Below are positions 50,848 through 59,531 of a DNA stretch of 64,000 nt, in pieces. How positions within the stretch are numbered: position 1 is the stretch's first letter; each line of letters begins with the position of its first letter. Origin of the DNA: Anaerolineales bacterium (GTDB lineage: Bacteria; Chloroflexota; Anaerolineae; 4572-78; J111); NCBI GenBank assembly GCA_020634855.1, contig JACKAU010000011.1:292432-356431 (forward strand), given 5' to 3'. Made by a program: the position numbers and the translations under genes. The notes beneath the pieces were generated by a model. The model was not told where the DNA came from. It searched no databases and was given only the letters and a program-made list of their open reading frames with translations.

Positions 50848-52209
50848 ATGACTGCAAATCCACCGAAATTTCCGCTGACAAAACTGAAACAATTAAAGAC
50901 AAGCTGGTGGTTAATTATCATAATTACCATTGCGGTATTAAGTCGCCTGGCAATGAGTGTTTATATTGGAGACTCCATTCATCATCTCCCCGGAACGTTT
51001 GATGAAGTCTCGTATGATATGCTAGCTCAACAACTTTTATCAGGTAACGGCTTCACTGTAGCTGAAGATTGGTGGCCAGCTACCAGGGCCGGTGAACCTA
51101 CGGCTCACTGGTCTTATCTTTATACCCTCTTCTTAACGGCTGTATATGCTATTTTTGGGCACCATCCTCTAGCAGTCCGAATTATTCAGGCAATTTTGGC
51201 AGGAATATTAATCCCTCTTCTTGTTTATCGCGTGGGGCAACGTTATTTTAATTCAAGTGTTGGCTTGGTAGCGGCGGGATTATCTGCAGTTTATATTTAC
51301 TTCATTTATTACGCCGCAGCTCTCGTTACTGAAACATTATACATTGTTACTGCTTTATGGACCCTAGACTTAGCGGGTAAATTAGTTGATCAATTAAAAA
51401 CAACAAATTCAGTCCAGTGGAAAGATGGTTTTCTGCTTGGGCTTGCTTTGGCTATTACAATTCTACTGCGCCAAGTTTTTCTGTTTTTTGTTCCCATTTT
51501 GTTTATTTGGTTACTTTGGCAAAGCTATCGGTACCGCTTAAAATCGGTTTTTCAAATGATGGTAACGTTAGCTGTTGCGGTAAGCATTGTGGTTGTATCT
51601 ATTGTGCCCTGGACCATACGCAATTATCAAGCATTTAACACATTTGTATTACTTAATACTAATGCAGGTTTTGCCTTCTATTGGGGGAATCATCCAATTC
51701 ATGGTTATAACTTTATCTCGATTCTACCTGAAGGAGGTCCTACATACTTTGAATTAATTCCCCCGGAGTTGTTATCATTAAACGAAGCTGAGCTTGATCG
51801 CGCCTTACTCAAGCGAAGTGTCGAGATTATTCAGGAAGATCCACTGAGATATCTTGTTCTATCAACGAGTCGAATTAGAGATTTTTTCAAATTTTGGCCT
51901 TCGCCGGAGTCAGGGATAGTAAGCAATATCTCAAGAGTATTGTCTTTTGGAATATTACTTCCCTTTATGATTTACGGGTTTATCCGTCACATATCTCATT
52001 CACTTTTGTCAAAAGGCTTAATTTTATACCTATTTATTCTTAATTACTCGGCTATCCATTTTCTATCGTGGGCCCTCATTCGTTATCGTCTACCTATTGA
52101 TGCCATACTGATAATATTTGCTAGCTTAACTATTATAGAAATTAGCACCGCAATAGAACGGCGGCAATTTAAATTACAAGACTCTTTAGGAATTGGCTCG
52201 GCTAGATAA
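50848..52209 (+). CDS. GT39/PMT-like membrane glycosyltransferase
   Basis: 453 aa. First span ~17-37 (WWLIIIITIAVLSRLAMSVY), an external loop HLPGTFDEVSYDMLAQQLLS with the acidic catalytic motif, and about ten more spans including AVYAIFGHHPLAVRIIQAIL, GLVAAGLSAVYIYFIYYAAA and VAVSIVVVSIVPWTIRNY. The tail ~430-453 is polar. Third GT39-type enzyme of the window (with 14226 and 36291). It uses lipid-phosphate sugars, perhaps for protein O-glycosylation or side-chain addition. Confidence 0.78.
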   Translation: MTANPPKFPLTKLKQLKTSWWLIIIITIAVLSRLAMSVYIGDSIHHLPGTFDEVSYDMLAQQLLSGNGFTVAEDWWPATRAGEPTAHWSYLYTLFLTAVYAIFGHHPLAVRIIQAILAGILIPLLVYRVGQRYFNSSVGLVAAGLSAVYIYFIYYAAALVTETLYIVTALWTLDLAGKLVDQLKTTNSVQWKDGFLLGLALAITILLRQVFLFFVPILFIWLLWQSYRYRLKSVFQMMVTLAVAVSIVVVSIVPWTIRNYQAFNTFVLLNTNAGFAFYWGNHPIHGYNFISILPEGGPTYFELIPPELLSLNEAELDRALLKRSVEIIQEDPLRYLVLSTSRIRDFFKFWPSPESGIVSNISRVLSFGILLPFMIYGFIRHISHSLLSKGLILYLFILNYSAIHFLSWALIRYRLPIDAILIIFASLTIIEISTAIERRQFKLQDSLGIGSAR

Positions 52210-52231
52210 CTTTTAATGGATACTCTTATTT

Positions 52232-52286
52232 TCTAACTTTTTTTAAACCTTTTTCCCATGCCCCTATCATCAAATTTTGTTAGTAT
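52232..52286 (+). promoter_or_regulatory. Phased four-hexamer promoter P5
   Basis: TCTAAC (52232), TTAAAC (52243), TCCCAT (52254) and TATCAT (52265) at exact 11-bp steps; TAGTAT (52281-52286) begins 10 bp after the last. It heads the unit 52400-56547, with a ~110-nt leader. Confidence 0.8.
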
Positions 52287-52399
52287 CTAAGACTAAAGAA
52301 TAAGCAATACATCTAATACCAAAATGTTCAATTATGTTTCCCCAATTACTAAAATTCTATTCTAAATAATTGAATTGATTAAATGGGAATAAATAGTTT

Positions 52400-54865
52400 A
52401 TGTCTAATCAGAGTGAATTAAAGTCAACCTGTCCTTATTTAGGTTTAGCCAACGACCGAGACTCACGCTTTTCATATCCCGAAAGCTCACATTGCTGTTT
52501 TGTAAATGACCAGAAAACATCTATTTCATTAGACCACCAGTCAAATTTTTGCTTGAACGCAAACCATTTGACTTGTGCTCGCTACATAGATTTTGACCCG
52601 GACTTAACCCCCTCTTCACCAGCGAAAAGCGAAACCACCCAACAAAAAAACACAACCTTCATTTGGATTGCGGCCGGTATATTTGCCAGTTTTCTGATCA
52701 TTACTGGTATCATTTATCTTAGCAATCAAGGTTTAGAACCGGAAGAAGAATCTGTTGCTGTTGACACAACAGATTTCACGGCTGATCACATATCAACCCC
52801 CACTCCCACCGGAACAGGAAATATTGAGACAACGACTAACGCGGGTGGGCAGCCAGTTTCTGGTGCTTTTTTAGCAACACCGACCGCGACCAATACACCA
52901 GTTCCCGGTGTTGAGACCATTACACTCTCACCTAAGTTAGGCTCCATTGGTTGGGTTACAAGTAGCGAAGAGCGCGGCAATAATTTTACTGACTCGTACA
53001 TCTATTCCGGGATTTTTGATGGACAAATTTATAACGGTGCGTTTCAATTTGACTTAAGTTCCGTGCCTCGTGGTGCGCCCATATACCGAGCTGAACTTCA
53101 GTTAACAGGTTTAAATGATGAACGACTTGATATAAATCGAGATGAAGCCAACTCTGCGGGTTGGGCTGTTAAATTATTAGATGAAGAGATCGATAGACTC
53201 TGGCCTAGACACAACTACCAAACTATATTCAACGCACCTGCTGTACAAGTCTTAAGCCCAATATTAGGATTAGAAGATTTGGGAGTCGGAAAAACTAATA
53301 ACTTTGAACTGACCCCCGATCAGATAAAAATCATCAAAGATCGTACCATCGACAATGAAATTCCAGCTATATCATTTCGAGTTGATGGACCACTAGTCGG
53401 ATCCGACAATTTGTTCGCGTGGGATACCGGTTACGGAACAAGTACAGGTGGGAATAGTGTAAAACTAATCTTAGAAGTCGGTGATCCACCGGCCACACCG
53501 CCACCTTACAAATATGTCCTAATTACCAGTACCCCAACGCCTGAAAACATCGTCACGGCTGCAGCCGTGGCCCTTCAACAAACAGCCGAAGCTACCCGCC
53601 TCGGGACAGCCACACCTAATCCCTCAAATGCCGTGACACCTACTCCCTTTCCTGATTATTTAGTCATTGTTCCAACCCCTACTCCAGAAAATGAAGCTAC
53701 TAGTCAATTTTATGCACAAATTTCGACGGCTGAGATCATTTTATACGGAACCGCTACTCCCATTGCGACAAATGCAATTACAGCTACTCCAGTTCCTACC
53801 GAAACACCAACGCCGATTCCTACACCAATTGAATATGTGATTATCACGGCTACTCCCTCCCCTTCTTCAGTATTTGCCGCAGCTACTTCGTCTGCGAAAT
53901 CCACGACATTAGCCCAACAAAATGGCACTCCAACTCCGCTTCCAGAAAACTGGGCCACACCTATTGTTGTCACGTCAACACCAACCCCCATCAACGCAGA
54001 AACGGCTCAAGCCCTCAATGCTGAGAGTACTGTGATTGCCTATACAACCGGAACCCCCACCGCGACGCCAAATAATGTCGTAACCGCTACACCTTCACCG
54101 GTGTATGAGGTTATGTCGCTTATTTTGTCACCAACGCCAGTCGCCCCAACCGCGATCCCACGCTCAATGCCGTCCGAGTTAATAGGTAAAGTCTTGTTCA
54201 AATCTAATCGAGAAGAAGGGCCAGACAGTACTGATGTTATATACTTATTCGATCCAGAGACCGGAGGACTAGGCCGACTTACCGACACCTGGCCATACTA
54301 CGTAGCCAGAGATAGGGACTCGTGGTCTGCGGACAAACGATATAGAGCATTTACTAAGACAGCTATTCGCTACAGTACTGTGGGTCGTGACGACAAAGAA
54401 TTAGACGTCAGAACCGATGCTCCAGCCATATACTCCTACGACTATCTATACAGCGAAGAGCGACAGCTTACCACGTTTGGAAAAGGTATCGCTTATGATG
54501 GTGTCTGGTCACCCAGTAAAGAGATGATTGCCTTTGTATCTAACGATAGTAGTGATGATGAGATTTGGACCGTAGATTATGTATCAGGTGAAGTAAATCA
54601 GCTAACCGAAAGTAATGTGGAATTCAACGGACGGGAGATAGGAAAGGATACGTTTATTCCTGAAATTAACAAGCACCCCTCTTGGTCACCCGATGGGACG
54701 CAAATAGTATTTGTATCAAATAGAACTGGAAACGACCAATTATGGATTATGAATGCTGACGGAAGTGAACAACAATTACTTATGGGCTGGGATAACTGGA
54801 CACCGTACCATGACTGGGATCCGGTTTGGGTAAAATATGAGGATCCGGCTCCCCCTTTGAATTAA
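52400..54865 (+). CDS. Membrane protein: Cys-rich N-domain, TM, DNRLRE domain, TPTP repeats and TolB-like propeller
   Basis: 821 aa. Residues 1-70 precede the membrane span and hold Cys11, Cys32/33, Cys51, Cys59 with STCPYLGLANDRDS and NFCLNANHLTCARY, a small metal- or disulfide-type motif. The span is ~90-110 (FIWIAAGIFASFLIITGIIY). Residues ~170-365 form a DNRLRE/CBM96-like beta domain (YNGAFQFDLSSVPRGAPIYR). About four ~50-residue repeats follow with the theme TPTPENxxTAxA...GTxTPxPxNxVTATP (~370-590). The last ~220 residues are WD40-like/TolB blades (GVWSPSKEMIAFVSNDSSDD and HPSWSPDGTQIVFVSNRTGN). Orientation inferred: N-domain inside, rest outside. It shares a transcript with the Wzz-kinase (30-bp gap), so it may sense or contact the exported polymer. 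Confidence 0.75.
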   Translation: MSNQSELKSTCPYLGLANDRDSRFSYPESSHCCFVNDQKTSISLDHQSNFCLNANHLTCARYIDFDPDLTPSSPAKSETTQQKNTTFIWIAAGIFASFLIITGIIYLSNQGLEPEEESVAVDTTDFTADHISTPTPTGTGNIETTTNAGGQPVSGAFLATPTATNTPVPGVETITLSPKLGSIGWVTSSEERGNNFTDSYIYSGIFDGQIYNGAFQFDLSSVPRGAPIYRAELQLTGLNDERLDINRDEANSAGWAVKLLDEEIDRLWPRHNYQTIFNAPAVQVLSPILGLEDLGVGKTNNFELTPDQIKIIKDRTIDNEIPAISFRVDGPLVGSDNLFAWDTGYGTSTGGNSVKLILEVGDPPATPPPYKYVLITSTPTPENIVTAAAVALQQTAEATRLGTATPNPSNAVTPTPFPDYLVIVPTPTPENEATSQFYAQISTAEIILYGTATPIATNAITATPVPTETPTPIPTPIEYVIITATPSPSSVFAAATSSAKSTTLAQQNGTPTPLPENWATPIVVTSTPTPINAETAQALNAESTVIAYTTGTPTATPNNVVTATPSPVYEVMSLILSPTPVAPTAIPRSMPSELIGKVLFKSNREEGPDSTDVIYLFDPETGGLGRLTDTWPYYVARDRDSWSADKRYRAFTKTAIRYSTVGRDDKELDVRTDAPAIYSYDYLYSEERQLTTFGKGIAYDGVWSPSKEMIAFVSNDSSDDEIWTVDYVSGEVNQLTESNVEFNGREIGKDTFIPEINKHPSWSPDGTQIVFVSNRTGNDQLWIMNADGSEQQLLMGWDNWTPYHDWDPVWVKYEDPAPPLN

Positions 54866-54894
54866 CTTTGTAATTAATAGGTGATGGTTTTATT

Positions 54895-56547
54895 ATGGAA
54901 CTTACACAATATTTAAAAGGCACCTTACGATGGTGGTGGTTAATCGTATTAAGTACCATTGTGGCTGGAGTAGGAAGCTATGTGGCCAGTATGCAACAGC
55001 CTCGAATATACCAAACGACAACAACCTTAATGGTAGGTCAAGTTTTCCAAAAAACTGATATTAGTGGCAACGATTTCACGCTAACAGGGTTATTGGCGCA
55101 GTCCTATGCTCAGGTGACGACAAGACAACCAATTCTCCAGGCCACAGTCGATAGCTTGGGGTTAGACATGAGTTGGCAAGCACTCAAGAACCAAGTTTAT
55201 GCGGCTCCTATTCCCCTTACTCAACTTCTGGCAATTAGTGTTCAAGACGTATCTCCCCAACGCGCGGTAGCAATCGCCGATGAGATTGCTTATCAATTGA
55301 TATTACAGAGTCCCGCCTCCCCGGAGAATCAACAGCGTAATGAACGAAGTGAATTTGTTCATACTCAGTTGGATGATTTAGAAAAACGAATATCAACTGC
55401 GCAAGCTCGTGTAGTGGAGCTTGATACAGAACTTGCTAGCGCCTTGAGTGCCAGAAAAATCCAGGATTTACAATCGGAAATTTCCGGCTTAGAAAACTTG
55501 ATCAATGATTGGCAGGTAAACTACCGTAATCTGCTAGGGTTTCTTGAGGGTGGCGACACTCCTAATCAATTAACTATCATTGAACCCGCCCAATTACCAT
55601 ATAGTCCGATAAGTCCTGATGTCCAGACCAATGTCCTGCTAGCGGCAGCGGTTGGCTTTTCCTTGGCTTTTGGAGCCGCTTTGCTGCTAGAGTACTTTGA
55701 TAACACTGTGAAATCAACCGACGACTTGACTGTTCCCTCAATTGGCTTGACCAGTTTAGGAACCATAAGTAATATCGATGGCATGAATCTCAATGACAAA
55801 CTTGTCAGTACCCATGATCTCTTTTCCCCTATAACCGAAGCCTACCGCCAAATACGTACTAACATACAATTTACGGCTATCGATCAACCGGCTCGATCGA
55901 TAATGGTGACCAGTTCAAATCCCGGTGAAGGTAAAAGTACTACTGCCGCCAACCTTGGTATTATTATGGCTCAGGCCAATTTAAGAACAATTATCGTCGA
56001 TGCCGATCTTAGACGGCCAACGCTTCATAAAATGTTTCAAGTACCCAATCTGGGTGGGTTAACTGATTTGCTCAGTTCAGAGAGCCTGGATATTGATAAC
56101 CAACTAAAAGATACCGGTATCGAAAATTTAAAGATCATTACCAGCGGCCCACTACCACCAAACCCCTCAGAAATTTTAGGATCTCAGCGGATGATGCAAT
56201 TATTGCAGCAACTTGAAAGAGTTGCCGACATCATCATATTTGATACACCACCTATTTTAGCTGTGACCGATGCCTTAGTCCTTTCGAAACGAGTTGACGG
56301 AGTTATCTTAGTCATCAAATCGAAATCTACACGACGTGACTCCCTTAAGCAATCGTTAGAGCGATTAAACCAGGTCGGAGCCAAATTGTTAGGCGGAGTC
56401 TTAAATGGTATGTCTGGCGGAAGCAAGGGAACAATTTACCATCACTATTATACTCACAGTGAGCAGCATAAAGTCTCTGGACAATCGTCAAGCAGTTCGC
56501 CCACTCGACGCTGGTGGCAGCGGGTGCTTCCTGTATTTAAATCATAA
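54895..56547 (+). CDS. Polysaccharide co-polymerase fused to a bacterial tyrosine kinase (Wzz-Wzc/CpsD type)
   Basis: 550 aa. Wzz domain: first span ~14-31 (WWWLIVLSTIVAGVGSYVAS), a periplasmic coiled region (~150-210, HTQLDDLEKRISTAQARVVE) and a second span ~243-262 (VLLAAAVGFSLAFGAALLLE) after the Pro-rich AQLPYSPISPDV. BY-kinase domain: Walker A VTSSNPGEGKSTTAANLG (~339-355), Walker A' IIVDADLRRPTLHKMF, Walker B ADIIIFDTPPIL. The tail has the tyrosine cluster IYHHYYTHSE, the probable autophosphorylation site. It controls chain length and export; no matching low-molecular-weight phosphatase is in the window. Confidence 0.9.
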   Translation: MELTQYLKGTLRWWWLIVLSTIVAGVGSYVASMQQPRIYQTTTTLMVGQVFQKTDISGNDFTLTGLLAQSYAQVTTRQPILQATVDSLGLDMSWQALKNQVYAAPIPLTQLLAISVQDVSPQRAVAIADEIAYQLILQSPASPENQQRNERSEFVHTQLDDLEKRISTAQARVVELDTELASALSARKIQDLQSEISGLENLINDWQVNYRNLLGFLEGGDTPNQLTIIEPAQLPYSPISPDVQTNVLLAAAVGFSLAFGAALLLEYFDNTVKSTDDLTVPSIGLTSLGTISNIDGMNLNDKLVSTHDLFSPITEAYRQIRTNIQFTAIDQPARSIMVTSSNPGEGKSTTAANLGIIMAQANLRTIIVDADLRRPTLHKMFQVPNLGGLTDLLSSESLDIDNQLKDTGIENLKIITSGPLPPNPSEILGSQRMMQLLQQLERVADIIIFDTPPILAVTDALVLSKRVDGVILVIKSKSTRRDSLKQSLERLNQVGAKLLGGVLNGMSGGSKGTIYHHYYTHSEQHKVSGQSSSSSPTRRWWQRVLPVFKS

Positions 56548-56663
56548 CCTTCTAATTTAACACAGGTTTACTTGCTACATCTTAATTTATCTAATTTTAG
56601 ATACAGTTCGTTATCAAGTTACATCTCAAAACTACTATCTTTAGCATCAGGAGACAATATCTA

Positions 56664-57647
56664 ATGAAAGTTCTCGTTACCGGCGGGGCCGGCTACATTG
56701 GCAGTACCGTCGTAGCGGAGTTGATTAGGGAAGGTGACTCCGTTATCGTCTTCGACAATCTCTACCAAGGCCATGAGGGGGCAGTTCATCCTGAAGCCAT
56801 TTTTATCAAAGGCGATCTAAATGATCGCGCCGCTATCGACGGTATTCTGGCCAATTACCAGCCCGAAGCTATTATGCACTTTGCGTCCCACACCTTGGTT
56901 GGTGAATCGATGGAACAACCGTTTTTATATTTGAGCGAAAACGTTACTAATAGCTTAAACCTGTTACAAAGCGCCGTCGATCACGGCATAAGAAAATTTA
57001 TCTTTTCCTCCACCGCCAATCTTTTTGACGATCCCGAACGCATGCCCATTGATGAGGCCGAACGGATTGTGCCAGGCAGCCCTTACGGCGAATCGAAATT
57101 CATTATCGAACGGATGCTCCACTGGCTCGATCGTATTTACGGCTTCCGCTATGCGGCCCTACGCTACTTTAATGCCTGTGGGGCCGGTGATCCCAACCGT
57201 GGGGAAGACCACTACCCTGAATATCATCTCATCCCCATCGTTCTACAGGTAGCATTAGACCAGCGCGATAAAGTGTATATCTTTGGCGATGACTACCCCA
57301 CCCCCGACGGCACCTGTGTCCGCGACTATATCCACGTGCTTGATTTAGCCCAAGCCCATATCTTGGCCTTACGCGCACTTGATCAAGGCAGTCGAACCTA
57401 CAACTTGGGTAATGGACAGGGATTTTCTGTTAAAGAAGTCATTGAAACAGCACGTGAGGTAACTGGCCATCCTATTCCAGCTGAAATTGGGCCACGACGC
57501 CCCGGCGACCCGGCTGTATTGATTGCTAGCAGCGACAAAATTCGCCAGGAACTAGGCTGGCAAACCAAATATACAGATTTACGTGGCATCATCGAAACCG
57601 CCTGGAACTGGCACTCGGCTCACCCAAATGGCTACGGTGATCGATAA
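56664..57647 (+). CDS. galE: UDP-glucose 4-epimerase
   Basis: 327 aa SDR-fold epimerase. NAD motif KVLVTGGAGYIGSTVVAEL, IMHFASHTLVGESMEQPFLY, the catalytic region FSSTANLF and SPYGESKFIIERML (Tyr and Lys of YxxxK), then YFNACGAGDPNRGEDH and YPTPDGTCVRDYIHVLDLAQ, which is the GalE-specific substrate loop. It interconverts UDP-glucose and UDP-galactose (or the N-acetyl forms), supplying galactose for the glycosyltransferases. Start ATG follows AGGAGACAA. It ends the plus-strand block; a strong bidirectional terminator follows. Confidence 0.9.
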   Translation: MKVLVTGGAGYIGSTVVAELIREGDSVIVFDNLYQGHEGAVHPEAIFIKGDLNDRAAIDGILANYQPEAIMHFASHTLVGESMEQPFLYLSENVTNSLNLLQSAVDHGIRKFIFSSTANLFDDPERMPIDEAERIVPGSPYGESKFIIERMLHWLDRIYGFRYAALRYFNACGAGDPNRGEDHYPEYHLIPIVLQVALDQRDKVYIFGDDYPTPDGTCVRDYIHVLDLAQAHILALRALDQGSRTYNLGNGQGFSVKEVIETAREVTGHPIPAEIGPRRPGDPAVLIASSDKIRQELGWQTKYTDLRGIIETAWNWHSAHPNGYGDR

Positions 57648-57654
57648 ATTGTAA

Positions 57655-57723
57655 TAGCCTCTGAAATCAAAAAGCTCCCTCACAGCTATTGGCTGTGAGG
57701 GAGCTTTTTGATTTCAGAGGCTA
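57655..57723. terminator. Perfect 32-bp inverted repeat between convergent genes, bidirectional terminator
   Basis: Arms 57655-57686 and 57692-57723 are exactly complementary over 32 bp around the loop TATTG. The inner stem is GCTCCCTCACAGC, flanked by AAAAA on one side and TTTTT on the other. It serves both galE and the convergent GT4 gene. Confidence 0.85.
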
Positions 57724-57728
57724 CCCAT

Positions 57729-58949
57729 TTACGACCGCAGGTGACCGTTTCTAACCGGCTGAATTACCGCCCGATAGACTTCCTCCAGATTTCTGGCGGT
57801 CACGCTCCAATCGTGATACCTTTCTACATACTGCCAACCCGCTTCCCCAAGGCATCGAGCCAAAGTTTGATCTTTAAATAACCCAATTACTTTTTCAGCT
57901 ACAGCTTGGGGAGTATCGGCGACAAGAATTTCTTCGCCAACGTTAGCTTGTAGGGAACTCAAAGCTTTCGAGGTGGTAATGACTGGCGTCTTCATGGCCA
58001 TTGCTTCTAAGATTTTATTTTGGATGCCAACGCCATAGCGCATAGGCGAGACGGCGATAGTAGCCGTGGCCAAGTAGGGTCGCAAATCAGGTACGGTACC
58101 GGTCACAATAATTCGATGATCCGCGGTCAAGGCTTGTATTTTGGATGAGGGATCTTTGCCGGCAATGACAAAATGCGCTTCGGGAAACTGTTGCCACACC
58201 AACGGCATAACGTGCTGGGCCACATCCAGAGCTGCTGCAATGTTAGCATGGTAACTCATCTTGCCGGTAAAAACCAGCGTTTGGCTGTCACGAGGAACAT
58301 CCATCGGCTTAAAGTATTCCAGATCGACACCATTAGGTAAAACCTTGAACCGCTCCCCATCTCGAATAGTTGAAAAACTGACCAGGGCATCGCGATCTTT
58401 GGGTGAAGTGACCAAGACCCGCGGATACCGGCTGAGCAGACCGGCTTCATAGCGGCGAGTCCGGGCTAAATCTAAGCGGGCCATTAATCGGCTTCGCCAA
58501 TTTGGCCCGGAAGCGCAGGTATGCTCAAACAGTAATGTGATCGAATCGACCGAATCAAAGACAATCGGTGTACCGTTTACTGCCGAACTTAATTCTGAGC
58601 CGCGCAAATGCTCGATATGAACGACATTAAAATTGGCGGCTTGTTGTGTTTCCCTAATGAGTTCGGCCATTTCGGGTGAGCGAGAGTAGGCGGCTTGAAG
58701 CGGCAAGCCGGTGGGAACAGCCCAGGTAGCATTCCAAAGGGTACGCCAGCGTGGCAGCGGAACGGTTTTTACCGATTGACACCATTGGTTAAGTGTCTCA
58801 AGACTGGTGGTGTCTTCACCTGGAGGCACTAATGCCAGCAAAGTAATTTCGTGACCTAATTTGGCCAAATATTTAATAAGGTTGTAAGGTCGTACTCGGA
58901 TGGGCGAGGGAATATAGGGGCTAATGAAAAGGATACGTAATGGCACCAT
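57729..58949 (-). CDS. GT4-type glycosyltransferase
   Basis: 406 aa from ATG 58949, with AGGAGGT four bases upstream. RILFISPYIPSPIRVRPYNL, VVHIEHLRGSELSSAVNGTP, FKVLPNGVDLEYFKPMDVPR, LVFTGKMSYHANIAAALDVA, and the donor motif SPMRYGVGIQNKILEAMAMK. Subfamily as 45419 and 49614. It is transcribed on its own from promoter P6 towards the shared terminator. Probably adds a sugar to the same polymer although it faces the main block. Confidence 0.87.
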   Translation of the reverse strand: MVPLRILFISPYIPSPIRVRPYNLIKYLAKLGHEITLLALVPPGEDTTSLETLNQWCQSVKTVPLPRWRTLWNATWAVPTGLPLQAAYSRSPEMAELIRETQQAANFNVVHIEHLRGSELSSAVNGTPIVFDSVDSITLLFEHTCASGPNWRSRLMARLDLARTRRYEAGLLSRYPRVLVTSPKDRDALVSFSTIRDGERFKVLPNGVDLEYFKPMDVPRDSQTLVFTGKMSYHANIAAALDVAQHVMPLVWQQFPEAHFVIAGKDPSSKIQALTADHRIIVTGTVPDLRPYLATATIAVSPMRYGVGIQNKILEAMAMKTPVITTSKALSSLQANVGEEILVADTPQAVAEKVIGLFKDQTLARCLGEAGWQYVERYHDWSVTARNLEEVYRAVIQPVRNGHLRS

Positions 58950-58996
58950 TGATACCTCCTGTGGAATAGCTGAAGAGAAATTGGTTACACCAATTT

Positions 58997-59051
58997 AGTG
59001 TAACGCAGAAGCCTTGGAGGGAGCGCAGAAAAAAGTTGGATTTTGGTTAGA
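58997..59051 (-). promoter_or_regulatory. Phased four-hexamer promoter P6
   Basis: On the minus strand: TCTAAC (59051-59046), TCCAAC (59040-59035), TCTGCG (59029-59024) and TCCAAG (59018-59013) at exact 11-bp steps; TACACT (59002-58997) begins 10 bp after the last. The leader to the GT4 gene is ~40 nt. Confidence 0.75.
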
Positions 59052-59131
59052 ATTATTTCCAATGACCGACTTAATTACAGGGGCTAGATTTATATAAACC
59101 TCCATATTGTTTAGTTTTTTGAGGAGAACGG

Positions 59132-59419
59132 TTACTGCGAAGCAATCTGCTGCAACAGCCCCTGCGTAGCAAAGATCCGCAACGTTTGCTTAACATCATC
59201 AATTACATCATGGTCAGTTGCAATGACAAATCTTGACCGGAGTACTTCTTCCATATCAGCTAAAGAGTGTTGACCGTCGCACAGTTTCCAAATTAATCGG
59301 GCAGTAGGGTTAAGAACGTGAACCTTCTCTTGTTCCAGACTGTAAATCAGCGTCTCATCGCCAATATCTTTGACCATGATATTGGATTTTCGGATTGGCC
59401 TCAGTAATTTAACAACCAT
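59132..59419 (-). CDS. PqqD-family small protein
   Basis: 95 aa. PIRKSNIMVKDIGDETLIYS, EKVHVLNPTARLIWKLCDGQ and the following helices match the PqqD fold, a winged-helix-like peptide-binding domain. In PQQ and RiPP pathways such proteins present a peptide to a radical SAM or other enzyme. Here no precursor peptide or PqqE-like enzyme adjoins it; PqqD-like proteins also occur in polysaccharide loci with HPr-kinase-like partners, none of which is visible. It has its own phased promoter (P7). Function unassigned. Confidence 0.7.
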   Translation of the reverse strand: MVVKLLRPIRKSNIMVKDIGDETLIYSLEQEKVHVLNPTARLIWKLCDGQHSLADMEEVLRSRFVIATDHDVIDDVKQTLRIFATQGLLQQIASQ

Positions 59420-59476
59420 TTACCCCTCCTCGGCCATAATCTAATCGTTATCTATAAGCCAACCTATCTGCATTTA

Positions 59477-59531
59477 ATTTTAGTGTTGGTTAGTAAAATG
59501 GGTCTAAGAAAATTCTTTAAACTTGGTTAGA
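59477..59531 (-). promoter_or_regulatory. Phased four-hexamer promoter P7
   Basis: On the minus strand: TCTAAC (59531-59526), TTAAAG (59520-59515), TCTTAG (59509-59504) and TTTTAC (59498-59493) at exact 11-bp steps; TAAAAT (59482-59477) begins 10 bp after the last. The first hexamer lies inside the end of the Sfp-type gene. Leader ~50 nt to the PqqD-like gene. Confidence 0.7.

Noticed and set aside
53500..54130. Regular DNA repetition in the TPTP-rich region, at first glance like a minisatellite or CRISPR-like array, with antisense Gly/Val-rich open frames
   Set aside because: The repetition follows codons for Thr/Pro/Ala in the 52400 protein; units are not identical and spacers are absent. 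The opposite-strand frames are by-products of the biased composition.
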